DNA from: Bacteroidota bacterium
GTDB lineage: Bacteria; Bacteroidota; Bacteroidia; Chitinophagales; Saprospiraceae
Reading direction: 5' to 3'
Assembly (NCBI GenBank): GCA_024743405.1
Contig: JANSWP010000038.1
Coordinates: 1 to 59,568, forward strand
DNA: 59,568 bases
The notes under the pieces are model-generated. The model searched no databases and was not told where the DNA came from. It worked only from the letters and a program-made list of their open reading frames with translations. The position numbers and the translations under genes are program-made. Positions 35,375 to 44,255 of this stretch are shown here, piece after piece; position 1 is the first letter of the stretch, and the number at the start of each line of letters is the position of its first letter.

Positions 35375-38300
35375 ATGACAGCACTAATACAAAGAAAAGT
35401 AACGATATGTATGATCTTCATAGGTCTGAGTTTGCTAGGATATATTTCCTACAATCGCTTGCCTGTGGAGTTATTACCCAATGCAGAGTTGCCGATGTTG
35501 TTTGTGCAAATCGCTTCGGCGACGGCGACAAGTCCTCAATATTTGGAGCAACAAGGCGTCATTCCGGTAGAAGGTGCCATAGGGACTTTGGAAGGGGTGG
35601 AGGAGATTGACAGTCGAATTAATGGCAACCGAGCATTCATCCAAGTCAGTTTCAAACAAGGCGTTCGGTTCAAATATGTTTTTCTAAAACTTCAACAAAA
35701 GATTGATGCGGTAAAAACCCAGTTACCACAAGATTTATTTGTCAATGTTTCTAAAATTGATTTGCAACAATTGACGAATCAATTTTTGGAATTGCAAGTG
35801 CGCGGCAGTGGAGGGACAGATCGATTACGAACCATTACAGAGCAGGAAATCCGTCCAGCTTTTGAGAATTTGAATGGAATTGCCTCCATCAATGTTTTTG
35901 GCGGACAGCAAAAGAATTTGGAAATTCTACTGGACAAACCAGCCTGCGAACCACATGGCATTACCGTCGAAACGGTTCGTTCGAAACTCAATCAAAATTC
36001 AGGAAGTCGAACATTAGCGGGATATCTATACGAAGGGAAACAAAGATATTTTATCCGAACGGCATCAGAATATACGGAGCTAAAAGACATTGAAAATATT
36101 GTCATGGCGCCTGGTCCTATATTATTGAAAGATGTTGCCAAAATATCTTTTGGGGTGGATGAAGGTACGTCTATTAGTCGGGTAAATGGGAAGGATGCCA
36201 TTTCTATGACAGCGACCAAAGCTTCTCAAGCCAATATTATTGATTTGTCGCATCGTTGCCAGGATTTAATTGCCCAATTAAATGAGCAGCTTCGACCAAA
36301 AGATATTCAGGTCGTTATTCAGCAGAATCTGGCTGATAATATGGAAGAGAATATTGGACAGATTATCAATTTGGCGTTGATTGGAGGGTTATTGGCAGTT
36401 TTGGTATTGTGGGTTTTTCTGAAAAACATTAGCCTGATTTCCATTATAGCCGTTTCGATACCCGTGTCGGTTTTAGCGGCTTTTAATTTGTTTTATGGTG
36501 CAGATATTAGCATCAATAGTCTTACGTTGATTGGGATGGCTCTGGCTGTTGGGATGCTGCTGGATAACAGTATAGTTGTATTAGAAAATATTTATCGTTT
36601 AGTGTCGGAGGGACATACCGTTAAGGAGGCAGCAAGCAAAGGTGTTATGGGAGTCGCTAAAGCCATTTTAGCTGCTACGTTAACGACAGCGACTGTTTTT
36701 TTACCATTTATCTTTTTTGGAAATTACCTCTTGAATATTATTGGTAAAAACATTGGGGTCTCTATCATTTCTACCCTAATGATGTCTTTGTTGGTCGCTC
36801 TTTTATTAATCCCGGTTCTTGCCGCTTTGATGCTGGGTAGAAAATCAGGGCAACACAAATCTGTTTTTAATTTAACGAAAGTAAAAACTCGGACGGAGCG
36901 AATATATATGGTCTTTTTGAAGAGTTGCCTTCGTAATCCTGCTCGAACGATTATTGGAGGACTCTTGCTGTTTTTTATAACCACTTTCGCCGTATTGGCA
37001 ATTAGCGTAGATACCTTAGAAGAAGTAGAAACCGACCAGATTGACATTTTTGTGAATATGACCAAAGGAAGTACACTCGAAAGTACGGATAAGGTAGTGA
37101 GAGAAATCGAAGCTAAAATTGAGGACATCGCGGAGAAAGAGGATGTCAGTAGTAGAATCCAAGAGGAAGAGGGGGTCGTAAGTGTCAAATTGAAAAAAGA
37201 CTTTAAAGATATTGATGGCAGGTCTTTTAATGAAATTAGAGACCAAATTGAAGATAAAACACGACGTATTGGAGGAGGGGAGATTAGTCTGACTCAACAG
37301 AGTAGCGGTGGAGGTATTGGTGGCGGTGGAGGAGGTGATATGGGCGGAATGGGTGCTTTGGGTGCCTTAATGGGATTCGGAAATAATCAGGAGCGAATTG
37401 TAATAAAAGGAGAGGATTATTCTCTTTTGCAAAGGGTGGCACAAGAGCTCCTTTATTATGTTCAAAATTTTGATGAAACGCGTAGAGCTTCTCTAAGTAC
37501 GAGAGGGAATCGACCCGAAGCATTGCTGGCTTTTGACCCTTTAACAATGGCGAGAAATGGCATTGCGCCAGAGAATATTGTATTGGCTTTAAGAGATTTT
37601 GGACAAGAGTCTCCTTCAGGTAGCAGCTTCAAATACGGAAATGAAGATTACAATATTCTCATTAGAGAGAGTGAAATTCAGGAATCTGGTTTCCAAACCA
37701 AAACGATGGATGATTTAAGAGAATTGGAGGTTAGAGATCAACAAGGGGGGATTCATAAAATGAAAGATATTTCTTCCATCAGAACAGCACAAGGTTTTGA
37801 TGATATAAGACGAATTAACCAGCAAAAACAAATTGAATTAACATATTCTCCGTCGAGGCAAGCGGAGCAATCCAAAGAATTGCTTGATGCCTATAAAGAG
37901 GGTATCAGCAACTTAATTTCTAGTTATCCGCTTCCTCCGGGAGTGGCAATTGAAATGATTTCTGCGCAAGATCAACTCAAAGATTTTAAACCATTGGTTG
38001 GCGCTGCCATATTGTTAATTTTTATCATTCTGGCTTCTGTTTTTGAATCCCTTTCTGCGCCGTTTGTTTTGGGCTTTTCAGTTCCATTGGCTGCCACAGG
38101 CGCTTTGTTGGGATTAGCCATAACGGGTAATAGTTTGTTGAATGCTAATACATTGACAGGGTTTCTGATTTTATTGGGTGTCATCGTCAATAACGGCATT
38201 ATCATGATTGATTATGTCAATGCTTTGAGAAGAAAGGGATATCGAAGAACTCGTGCCTTGATGACGGCGGGACTCCATCGATTGCGACCAATATTGATTA

Positions 38301-40063
38301 CGGCAATTACAACGATTGTTGCCATGATTCCATTGGCATTGGGTACAGCCGAATATGTAAGTGTTATCGGTGCGCCGTTTGCCATTACAGTTATAGGAGG
38401 ACTGGCTTTGGGTACTGTATTGACTTTGATTTTGATACCAACAGTTTATATGGGACTAGAAAATTCCATCGAGTGGTTTAGATCATTGCCTTGGTGGGTT
38501 AAGGGTATTAATATTGGACTATTTGCAGTAGGATTATTCTTAGTTTATTTCCGCGTTGATTCTATGTTATGGCAAATGGTTGATGTCTTATTGATGGTAT
38601 TTTTATTACCTGGTGTCACTTATTTTGTTCAGCAAAGTTTGAAAAGAGCGAGTGAGGAGATTATTCCTAAAAATGTACCTCCTCAAATAAAAATTCAAAA
38701 CTTAGTCAAGATATACAATCGCCCTGGACGATTTTCAAGAGAATGGTCAGGAAGTGGTTTAGGCGAATCGGTGAACCATGCTATCCAATGGCGAGTCATA
38801 CTAAAAGATTTGATTTGGCAAGTACCTTTATTGGTCTTTTTAGGCTGGTTTTGTTTTGATTATTTGGAAAGCGGATTTTGGATGATGGTCATTGCCATCG
38901 GTATTTATATACTAATCCTAGAGATTTGGAGCCCCTTTGCAAGATCGATTGAAACAGTCAATGGAAAATGGCGGAAACGTTTTTTCATGTTTATTCATAA
39001 TGTGATTTATTGGATAAGCCCATTGATTTTGTTGTTTCAATTGAATTCAAAATGGGACGGTTGGGGATTTGCATTTACGATAGGAATATTGTGGTATTTG
39101 TTTTTAATAATTAAACGATCTTCCGCTTATTATTATAAAAAAGAATTGAAAGTAGAACGACTCAAAGGGGGACTTAGGCGATTTTTTTATCGGACGATTC
39201 TCAGTATTCCTTTAGTCGGAAAACAAGAATTACCATTCAAAGCCAATAAGGGAATTTCGTTGGATATTGGAACAGGAATGTATGGTTTACTTGGCCCCAA
39301 TGGAGCAGGTAAATCTACTTTGATGCGAATCATTAGCGGTATTTTTGAACAGAGTTATGGTAAGATTTGGATTAACGGAATTGATACTCAAGAGAAAAGA
39401 GAAGAGTTGCAGGGACTTATAGGATATTTGCCTCAAGCTTTCGGAAGCTATGAGAATATGTCTGCATGGGATTATCTTGATTATCAAGCGATCCTTAAAG
39501 GAATCAGTAACAATGTAACTCGTAAAGAACGATTAGAATACGTATTGGGAGCCGTCAATATGTTAGATCGGAAGGACGAAAAAATCGGTTCTTTTTCTGG
39601 AGGTATGAAACAACGAATTGGCATTGCTCAAATTCTTTTGCACTTACCTCGAATTTTAATAGTGGATGAACCGACTGCAGGTTTGGATCCAAGAGAACGT
39701 ATTCGCTTTAGAAATTTGCTGGTTCAGTTAAGTAGGGAAAGGATTGTATTGTTTTCCACTCATATTATTGAAGACATTGCTAGCTCCTGTAATCAGCTGG
39801 CTGTAATTGATAAAGGGGAGCTGAAATATCAGGGATCTCCATTAGAGATGGTTCATTTGGCAGATGGGTTGATCTGGGAATATCTTATTCTTGCTGAGGA
39901 ATTTGGTCAAGCTGATGACGAGCAGGTTATTGTTAATCATATTAGAGAAGGGGAAATGATAAGAGTTCGATGCATTGCACAACAAAAACCTTTCGAAACT
40001 GCTTATCAGGTAGAACCTGTTTTGGAAGATGCTTATTTATGCCTACTTAAAAATATTCATTAG
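35375..40063 (+). CDS. RND efflux pump fused to an ABC ATPase domain that carries a membrane insertion
   Basis: 1562 residues. Residues 1 to about 1030 are a complete RND pump, including the helix-4 motif AVGMLLDNSIVVLENIYR. Two further hydrophobic stretches follow (about 1040-1085). At 1105-1115 IKIQNLVKIYN looks like the first strand of an ABC ATPase. About 175 residues with some four hydrophobic segments follow (VPLLVFLGWFCF, MVIAIGIYILILEIW, IYWISPLILLF, FAFTIGILWYLFLII). Then the ATPase resumes at KGISLDIGTGMYGLL: Walker A at 1307-1315, signature SGGMKQR at 1408, Walker B around Asp1431-Glu1432, switch His1463. All catalytic motifs are intact. A Gly/Met-rich stretch lies near 636-670. 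The frame is open throughout, so the fusion is real unless assembly is wrong. Confidence 0.88.
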   Translation: MTALIQRKVTICMIFIGLSLLGYISYNRLPVELLPNAELPMLFVQIASATATSPQYLEQQGVIPVEGAIGTLEGVEEIDSRINGNRAFIQVSFKQGVRFKYVFLKLQQKIDAVKTQLPQDLFVNVSKIDLQQLTNQFLELQVRGSGGTDRLRTITEQEIRPAFENLNGIASINVFGGQQKNLEILLDKPACEPHGITVETVRSKLNQNSGSRTLAGYLYEGKQRYFIRTASEYTELKDIENIVMAPGPILLKDVAKISFGVDEGTSISRVNGKDAISMTATKASQANIIDLSHRCQDLIAQLNEQLRPKDIQVVIQQNLADNMEENIGQIINLALIGGLLAVLVLWVFLKNISLISIIAVSIPVSVLAAFNLFYGADISINSLTLIGMALAVGMLLDNSIVVLENIYRLVSEGHTVKEAASKGVMGVAKAILAATLTTATVFLPFIFFGNYLLNIIGKNIGVSIISTLMMSLLVALLLIPVLAALMLGRKSGQHKSVFNLTKVKTRTERIYMVFLKSCLRNPARTIIGGLLLFFITTFAVLAISVDTLEEVETDQIDIFVNMTKGSTLESTDKVVREIEAKIEDIAEKEDVSSRIQEEEGVVSVKLKKDFKDIDGRSFNEIRDQIEDKTRRIGGGEISLTQQSSGGGIGGGGGGDMGGMGALGALMGFGNNQERIVIKGEDYSLLQRVAQELLYYVQNFDETRRASLSTRGNRPEALLAFDPLTMARNGIAPENIVLALRDFGQESPSGSSFKYGNEDYNILIRESEIQESGFQTKTMDDLRELEVRDQQGGIHKMKDISSIRTAQGFDDIRRINQQKQIELTYSPSRQAEQSKELLDAYKEGISNLISSYPLPPGVAIEMISAQDQLKDFKPLVGAAILLIFIILASVFESLSAPFVLGFSVPLAATGALLGLAITGNSLLNANTLTGFLILLGVIVNNGIIMIDYVNALRRKGYRRTRALMTAGLHRLRPILITAITTIVAMIPLALGTAEYVSVIGAPFAITVIGGLALGTVLTLILIPTVYMGLENSIEWFRSLPWWVKGINIGLFAVGLFLVYFRVDSMLWQMVDVLLMVFLLPGVTYFVQQSLKRASEEIIPKNVPPQIKIQNLVKIYNRPGRFSREWSGSGLGESVNHAIQWRVILKDLIWQVPLLVFLGWFCFDYLESGFWMMVIAIGIYILILEIWSPFARSIETVNGKWRKRFFMFIHNVIYWISPLILLFQLNSKWDGWGFAFTIGILWYLFLIIKRSSAYYYKKELKVERLKGGLRRFFYRTILSIPLVGKQELPFKANKGISLDIGTGMYGLLGPNGAGKSTLMRIISGIFEQSYGKIWINGIDTQEKREELQGLIGYLPQAFGSYENMSAWDYLDYQAILKGISNNVTRKERLEYVLGAVNMLDRKDEKIGSFSGGMKQRIGIAQILLHLPRILIVDEPTAGLDPRERIRFRNLLVQLSRERIVLFSTHIIEDIASSCNQLAVIDKGELKYQGSPLEMVHLADGLIWEYLILAEEFGQADDEQVIVNHIREGEMIRVRCIAQQKPFETAYQVEPVLEDAYLCLLKNIH

Positions 40064-40069
40064 CTTGTT

Positions 40070-40212
40070 AATTAAATTTTTGTGCTTTTTGGGTGATGGG
40101 TTTATGTTCTAACCGAGGAACGCCCGGAGTCTAATAGCCATAGTTATTAAGGTGAGGACGTGACGATGGGTAGGGCAAAAAGACACGCTCAAAAAGTGTA
40201 AAAAACTTAATT
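40070..40212. repeat. Core family B copy 2
   Basis: The core at 40111-40180 aligns with 11081-11150, including AATAGC-CATA-GTTATT at 40133-40148, where one C is T but still pairs as G-T. The arms (AATTAAATTTTTGTGCTTTTT at the left, CAAAAAGTGTAAAAAACTTA at the right) are imperfectly complementary and unlike those of copy 1. It sits inside what should be one operon, between the fusion gene and its permease. Confidence 0.65.
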
Positions 40213-40237
40213 TAAGAAGCTATTCAAATTGAAGTCC

Positions 40238-40939
40238 ATGATTAGTTCCATGATTCTCGTTAGTCGGATTATTCGTTACAACCTCAAGATAATTTTTGCT
40301 GGGCGTTTTTTCCTTTTTCTTTTGGCTGCGATCGCTTTTTACATCTTCTTCATGATGGTAAGTGTATTTGATAATGTGGAAATCAACATTGCCTTTTTAT
40401 ATGAAATTACTTTTTTTCCAGCGATTTTATTGATTTTTTATCCAATGGTTTTTGGAATACAACGGGATGAAGATGCCCGAATGTTGGAGATACTATTTGG
40501 TATTCCCGATTATAGGTATAAAGTGTGGTTAGTCCGCTTGGTATTGATTTTTTTATTGGTTTTTGTACTCCTTATTCTTTTCGCTGCGATTGGTTCCTAC
40601 TTATTGTACCCCATTGACCCCGTTAATCTTGCTGCACAGTTATTATTCCCGATTTGTTTTTTAGGTAGCCTTTCTTTCTTGTTTGCTACTAGAATAAAAA
40701 ATGGAAATGCAACTGCCGTTGTGATGGTTTTATTAGGGTTTTTCTTGTCTATTTTTAGTGAGATTTTTGAGGATACTCTATGGGATATTTTTTTGAACCC
40801 ATTTGGTAGTCCAAGACAATATACTCAAATAGCTTTTCAACAAGTTATCTGGAAAAATAGAGTCTTTTTAAGTGTAGGAGCAGTTGTATTTATCTTGGGC
40901 GCTTTAATTAATCTTCAGAATAGAGAGCGGTTTATTTAA
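40238..40939 (+). CDS. ABC-2-like permease subunit
   Basis: 233 residues from the ATG at 40238; a TTG three codons earlier is the other option. About six hydrophobic helices, an amphipathic start (SRIIRYNLKIIFAGRFF) and a cytosolic QRDEDARMLEILFGIP loop typical of ABC-2 permeases, which contacts the ATPase. It is the likely partner of the ATPase domain in the fusion protein just upstream. Being short, it would need to dimerise or pair with the membrane insertion of the fusion. That pairing is inference. Confidence 0.8.
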   Translation: MISSMILVSRIIRYNLKIIFAGRFFLFLLAAIAFYIFFMMVSVFDNVEINIAFLYEITFFPAILLIFYPMVFGIQRDEDARMLEILFGIPDYRYKVWLVRLVLIFLLVFVLLILFAAIGSYLLYPIDPVNLAAQLLFPICFLGSLSFLFATRIKNGNATAVVMVLLGFFLSIFSEIFEDTLWDIFLNPFGSPRQYTQIAFQQVIWKNRVFLSVGAVVFILGALINLQNRERFI

Positions 40940-41066
40940 TATGCTTTCCAGTTATTGATGTCAAAAACCTTCCTAATGCTATGAAATGAAAATACCCAAC
41001 AAAAAAATAATAATATTTAATACCTAAATAGTACGGACATTTGCTTTTTTTGCGAAAAATTATCCC

Positions 41067-43268
41067 ATGTCTAAGCACCTAATATATTTACTGCTATTTA
41101 GTTGTCAATATGCATACACGCAAGATTCAAAACCAGTAGATTTTAAAAAAGACTTTCAGTATCATATTAAGGAAGCCATTGATGAAATAACAATAGATGG
41201 ACAACTCAATGAAGCCACTTGGACTTCCGCAGAAATAGGCTCCGATTTTTGGCAAAAGGTGCCTTACTTTGCAAAAGCAGCTGATCCAAATACGGAAATC
41301 CGCTTAGCTTACGATGACAAATATCTTTATGTCGCTGCCAAATGTTATCAGTCAGAACCTCTGACGATCACTACGCTCAAGAGAGATGTTTATTGGGACA
41401 ATGATGGTATTGCGATAGTTTTAGACCCACTAAACACCAGAAATAATGCTGTCTTATTTGGTACTTCCGCTATAGGTGTACAATGGGATGCGACCAGTAC
41501 GGCTACGGCTTCAGTTTCTTCCGATTGGAGCAATAAATGGTATGTAGAGACTCATGTTACAGACGAATTCTGGTCTACCGAATTTGCGATTCCTTTTAAA
41601 ATATTGAGGTATGATCCTACTCTTGAAGAGTGGGGAATGAACTTCGTTCGAAATCTTCAATATTGCAATGAGTTTCATAATTGGACTGCTGTACCTGAAG
41701 GCTTTTGGCCACCAAATGCCGCTTTTGCAGGCGCCCTCATCTGGGATACACCACCAACCAAGAAAAAAGGTAATTTTAATTTGATTCCTTATGTAAGCGG
41801 AGGCATCAATAAAAGTAAAAACGAAACTACCCAGTTCGATTACGATGCTGGTCTTGATGCTAAATTAGCACTCACATCTACACTAAATATGGACCTGACC
41901 GTTAACCCAGATTTCTCTCAAATAGAAGCTGATGAATTGGTGACAAACCTTACTCGATTTGATATTCAGCTTCCTGAAAAGAGAACCTTCTTTTTGGAAA
42001 ATGCAGATGTCTTTTCTGAGTTTGGGATCAGTGGTATTCGCCCTTTCTTCTCGAGGAGAATTGGGCTGAACGAAAACTTGGAGGCGGTCCCCATACTTTA
42101 TGGTGTCAGAGCTACAGGCAACATCAATAAAAACAATAGGGTAGGAATCATGAATATTCATAGCCGATCGTCTGCCGATTCTTATGGACAAAATCAATCT
42201 GCGGTTGCATTTAAGCGGCAGTTTGGGAGATCATTTGTGCAAGGTCTTTTCCTAAATAGACAAGCTTACGATAATACAGAAACAGTCGAAAATGACTATG
42301 GCAGAAACATAAGTGCTGAAGGCTTTTACCAATCGGACAATGGAAGATTGACCGTTTTTGGAGGAGCACACGGCTCTATGAAAGATGGATTTAAGGATAA
42401 GAATAGGGTCTATAATGCAGGTTTGAAATTCACTAATGCCAATTGGACATTTAATACAGACCTCGTTATGTTTCAGGAAAACTATTTTGCAGACTTAGGA
42501 TTTACGGCCAGAGTCAATAACTACGATGCTGAACGAGATACCTCCATTAGAGCAGGATTTAACTCCGAATCGGTTTATTTAGAGTATAAAAAAAGACCTC
42601 GGACAGGACGTGTAAGACGACACCAGATTGACTTGAAAAATGAGGCAGTCATGAATACAGATTGGAGTTTCAATGAATCAAATACGAGGCTACGGTATTC
42701 TATGGCTTTTACTAATACAGCAGAGCTTGAAACTGCACTCTTCTATGATGATGTTTCGCTTTTTTATCCTTTTAGTTTTACAGGCGATGCGCCTTTGCCA
42801 AAGGATCGATATAAAACACTGACAGGAAGTATTTCTTTTAAATCTGATGAAAGAAAGGCTTTATCTATGGATGCCTCTGCAAAAATGGGCGGTTTTTACA
42901 ATGGGCGGTTGACTTCATTTGATGTGGGTGCTAATTATAGAATTCAACCCTGGGGTAATTTTTCTGTAGGATATCAATGGAATGATTTGAAATTTCCTGA
43001 CCCGTATGGGGCATCAAAAATTACGGCGCTAGTTTCCAAGATTGAGATTGGATTCAACAAAAATCTACTTTGGACGACCTTATTTCAATATGTTGATCAG
43101 TCAGAATATATGGGCATCAATAGCCGACTTCAATGGCGTTTTTCGCCGATGTCAGATATTTTCTTGGTCTATGTCGATAATTACGATGTGACTCAATTTT
43201 CATTTAGAGATGAGTCCATTTCTTCAAATAATCGAGCGGTGATCTTGAAGGTAAATTACTGGTATTAA
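41067..43268 (+). CDS. DUF5916 protein (CBM9-like domain plus beta-barrel)
   Basis: 733 residues with a short signal (CQYAYTQ). Residues 30-190 form a carbohydrate-binding family 9-like domain: DEITIDGQLNEATWTSAE, YDDKYLYVAAKCYQ, WDNDGIAIVLDP. The rest is a long run of alternating beta strands ending with an aromatic residue (ILKVNYWY), as in an outer membrane barrel, matching DUF5916. The role is unknown; a surface receptor or porin is a reasonable guess. Nothing ties it to the permease upstream. Confidence 0.87.
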   Translation: MSKHLIYLLLFSCQYAYTQDSKPVDFKKDFQYHIKEAIDEITIDGQLNEATWTSAEIGSDFWQKVPYFAKAADPNTEIRLAYDDKYLYVAAKCYQSEPLTITTLKRDVYWDNDGIAIVLDPLNTRNNAVLFGTSAIGVQWDATSTATASVSSDWSNKWYVETHVTDEFWSTEFAIPFKILRYDPTLEEWGMNFVRNLQYCNEFHNWTAVPEGFWPPNAAFAGALIWDTPPTKKKGNFNLIPYVSGGINKSKNETTQFDYDAGLDAKLALTSTLNMDLTVNPDFSQIEADELVTNLTRFDIQLPEKRTFFLENADVFSEFGISGIRPFFSRRIGLNENLEAVPILYGVRATGNINKNNRVGIMNIHSRSSADSYGQNQSAVAFKRQFGRSFVQGLFLNRQAYDNTETVENDYGRNISAEGFYQSDNGRLTVFGGAHGSMKDGFKDKNRVYNAGLKFTNANWTFNTDLVMFQENYFADLGFTARVNNYDAERDTSIRAGFNSESVYLEYKKRPRTGRVRRHQIDLKNEAVMNTDWSFNESNTRLRYSMAFTNTAELETALFYDDVSLFYPFSFTGDAPLPKDRYKTLTGSISFKSDERKALSMDASAKMGGFYNGRLTSFDVGANYRIQPWGNFSVGYQWNDLKFPDPYGASKITALVSKIEIGFNKNLLWTTLFQYVDQSEYMGINSRLQWRFSPMSDIFLVYVDNYDVTQFSFRDESISSNNRAVILKVNYWY

Positions 43269-43365
43269 GGGATTCGTAATGCTAACAATTATCATCCCAT
43301 CTAAAATAAAAATCATCCCTTTTAGGAAGGTTTAATGATTATCTTGATGTACAAAATACCTCATC

Positions 43366-43617
43366 ATGAAATTATTGAATTATTTCAAAGAAGTTATCAA
43401 GAATCATTTTACATTTTGGGACATTAGTTTACTCAAAACTTACGGTGCCATTCCAGGTCTTATTTTAGGCGCCTATTTCCCCGAATTTGTGTTTAAATAC
43501 CTTTGGCTTTTTGTAGGCATTTTCATTATGCTCTTGGTTCGATATTCCTATTTATTGTTTGTCAAACCAAATTTTCCAAGTACTCAAGTTCCGAAATCAA
43601 ACCCTGCAAACACCTAA
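43366..43617 (+). CDS. Small membrane protein of unknown function
   Basis: 83 residues. One weak hydrophobic stretch (YGAIPGLILGAYF, about 26-38) and one strong helix (YLWLFVGIFIMLLVRYSYLLF, about 45-65), with a polar Pro/Ser tail. The frame begins 97 bases after the DUF5916 gene and may share its transcript. I do not recognise a family. Confidence 0.55.
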   Translation: MKLLNYFKEVIKNHFTFWDISLLKTYGAIPGLILGAYFPEFVFKYLWLFVGIFIMLLVRYSYLLFVKPNFPSTQVPKSNPANT

Positions 43618-43688
43618 ATAAAAGGTCAAATTACAGCATTGATAACATGTCTATCAAAATACTCAAGTTTCACTGCTCGTCAAGATTT

Positions 43689-43847
43689 TTAATCCGAAAA
43701 GATTGTAGTCAAATCTGAGATTCGAGGTACTGTAGGATGCGGTTCTGGAGAACCTTTCGAGCAAGGTTTCTGAGCCTCCAAATATTCAAATGCGTCATCT
43801 AAATCTGCTTCGGCTTCGGGTTGAATTATTACAGTATAGGGAGTCAT
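43689..43847 (-). pseudogene. Truncated RelE/ParE-type toxin remnant
   Basis: Reads MTPYTVIIQPEAEADLDDAF and then EYLEAQK, a standard ParE/RelE-family N-terminus. After residue 27 it loses similarity (PCSKGSPEPHPTV) and stops at residue 52, about half of the usual 95-100. The start lies two bases beyond the antitoxin stop, the normal arrangement of such pairs. It is too short to be an active toxin. Confidence 0.65.
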
Positions 43848-43849
43848 TA

Positions 43850-44062
43850 TCAAGTCGCATATTTAGCTAAAATATCACGAGCAGGGCGACCAACTGAGGT
43901 GTCATTATTTAAAGCTTCTTCTCTTTTAGCGAGTTCATTTTTCCAATTTTCTGATAATTGAAATTGGTCGTTAGTTAATAATTCAACTTAGAAATGCATT
44001 AAATCTGCTTGTTGGGCTTTATCCCAACTTTGTACCTCTTTTTTTATGGATTGAATTGTCAT
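43850..44062 (-). pseudogene. Antitoxin (addiction-module component, TIGR02574-like) with in-frame stop
   Basis: 70 codons reading MTIQSIKKEVQSWDKAQQAD and LMHF, then a TAA stop at 43988-43990, then VELL and LSENWKNELAKREEAL to GRPARDILAKYAT in the same frame. The second part is the typical C-terminus of the small helical antitoxins paired with ParE/RelE toxins. One base change explains the stop. Together with the truncated toxin it indicates a dead module. Confidence 0.7.
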
Positions 44063-44255
44063 TTTGAGCCTATTTTTAAGTAAAACTAAAGCATTCCATT
44101 TAATTCTAAATGATGATGCTTGCTCCTGACTAAATATCAGAAATTGTAGACTTCCAACTGTGATAACTCATAACGATTAATGCTCCTTTTTAGTTTATTT
44201 AGGTTCGAGCCGAGTCATGATTTACTATCTAAAAACTCGACCCGAACGATCCAAA

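Larger units (their letters stand above)
43618..44255. other. 640-base interval with a decayed toxin-antitoxin pair
   Basis: No intact gene. The reverse strand holds the remnants described at 43689-43847 and 43850-44062. The remaining 190 bases up to the peptidase gene show nothing I recognise. Confidence 0.6.

Noticed and set aside
37972-38205. Reverse frame opposite the fusion pump's second membrane half
   Set aside because: Shadow of hydrophobic codons on the opposite strand.
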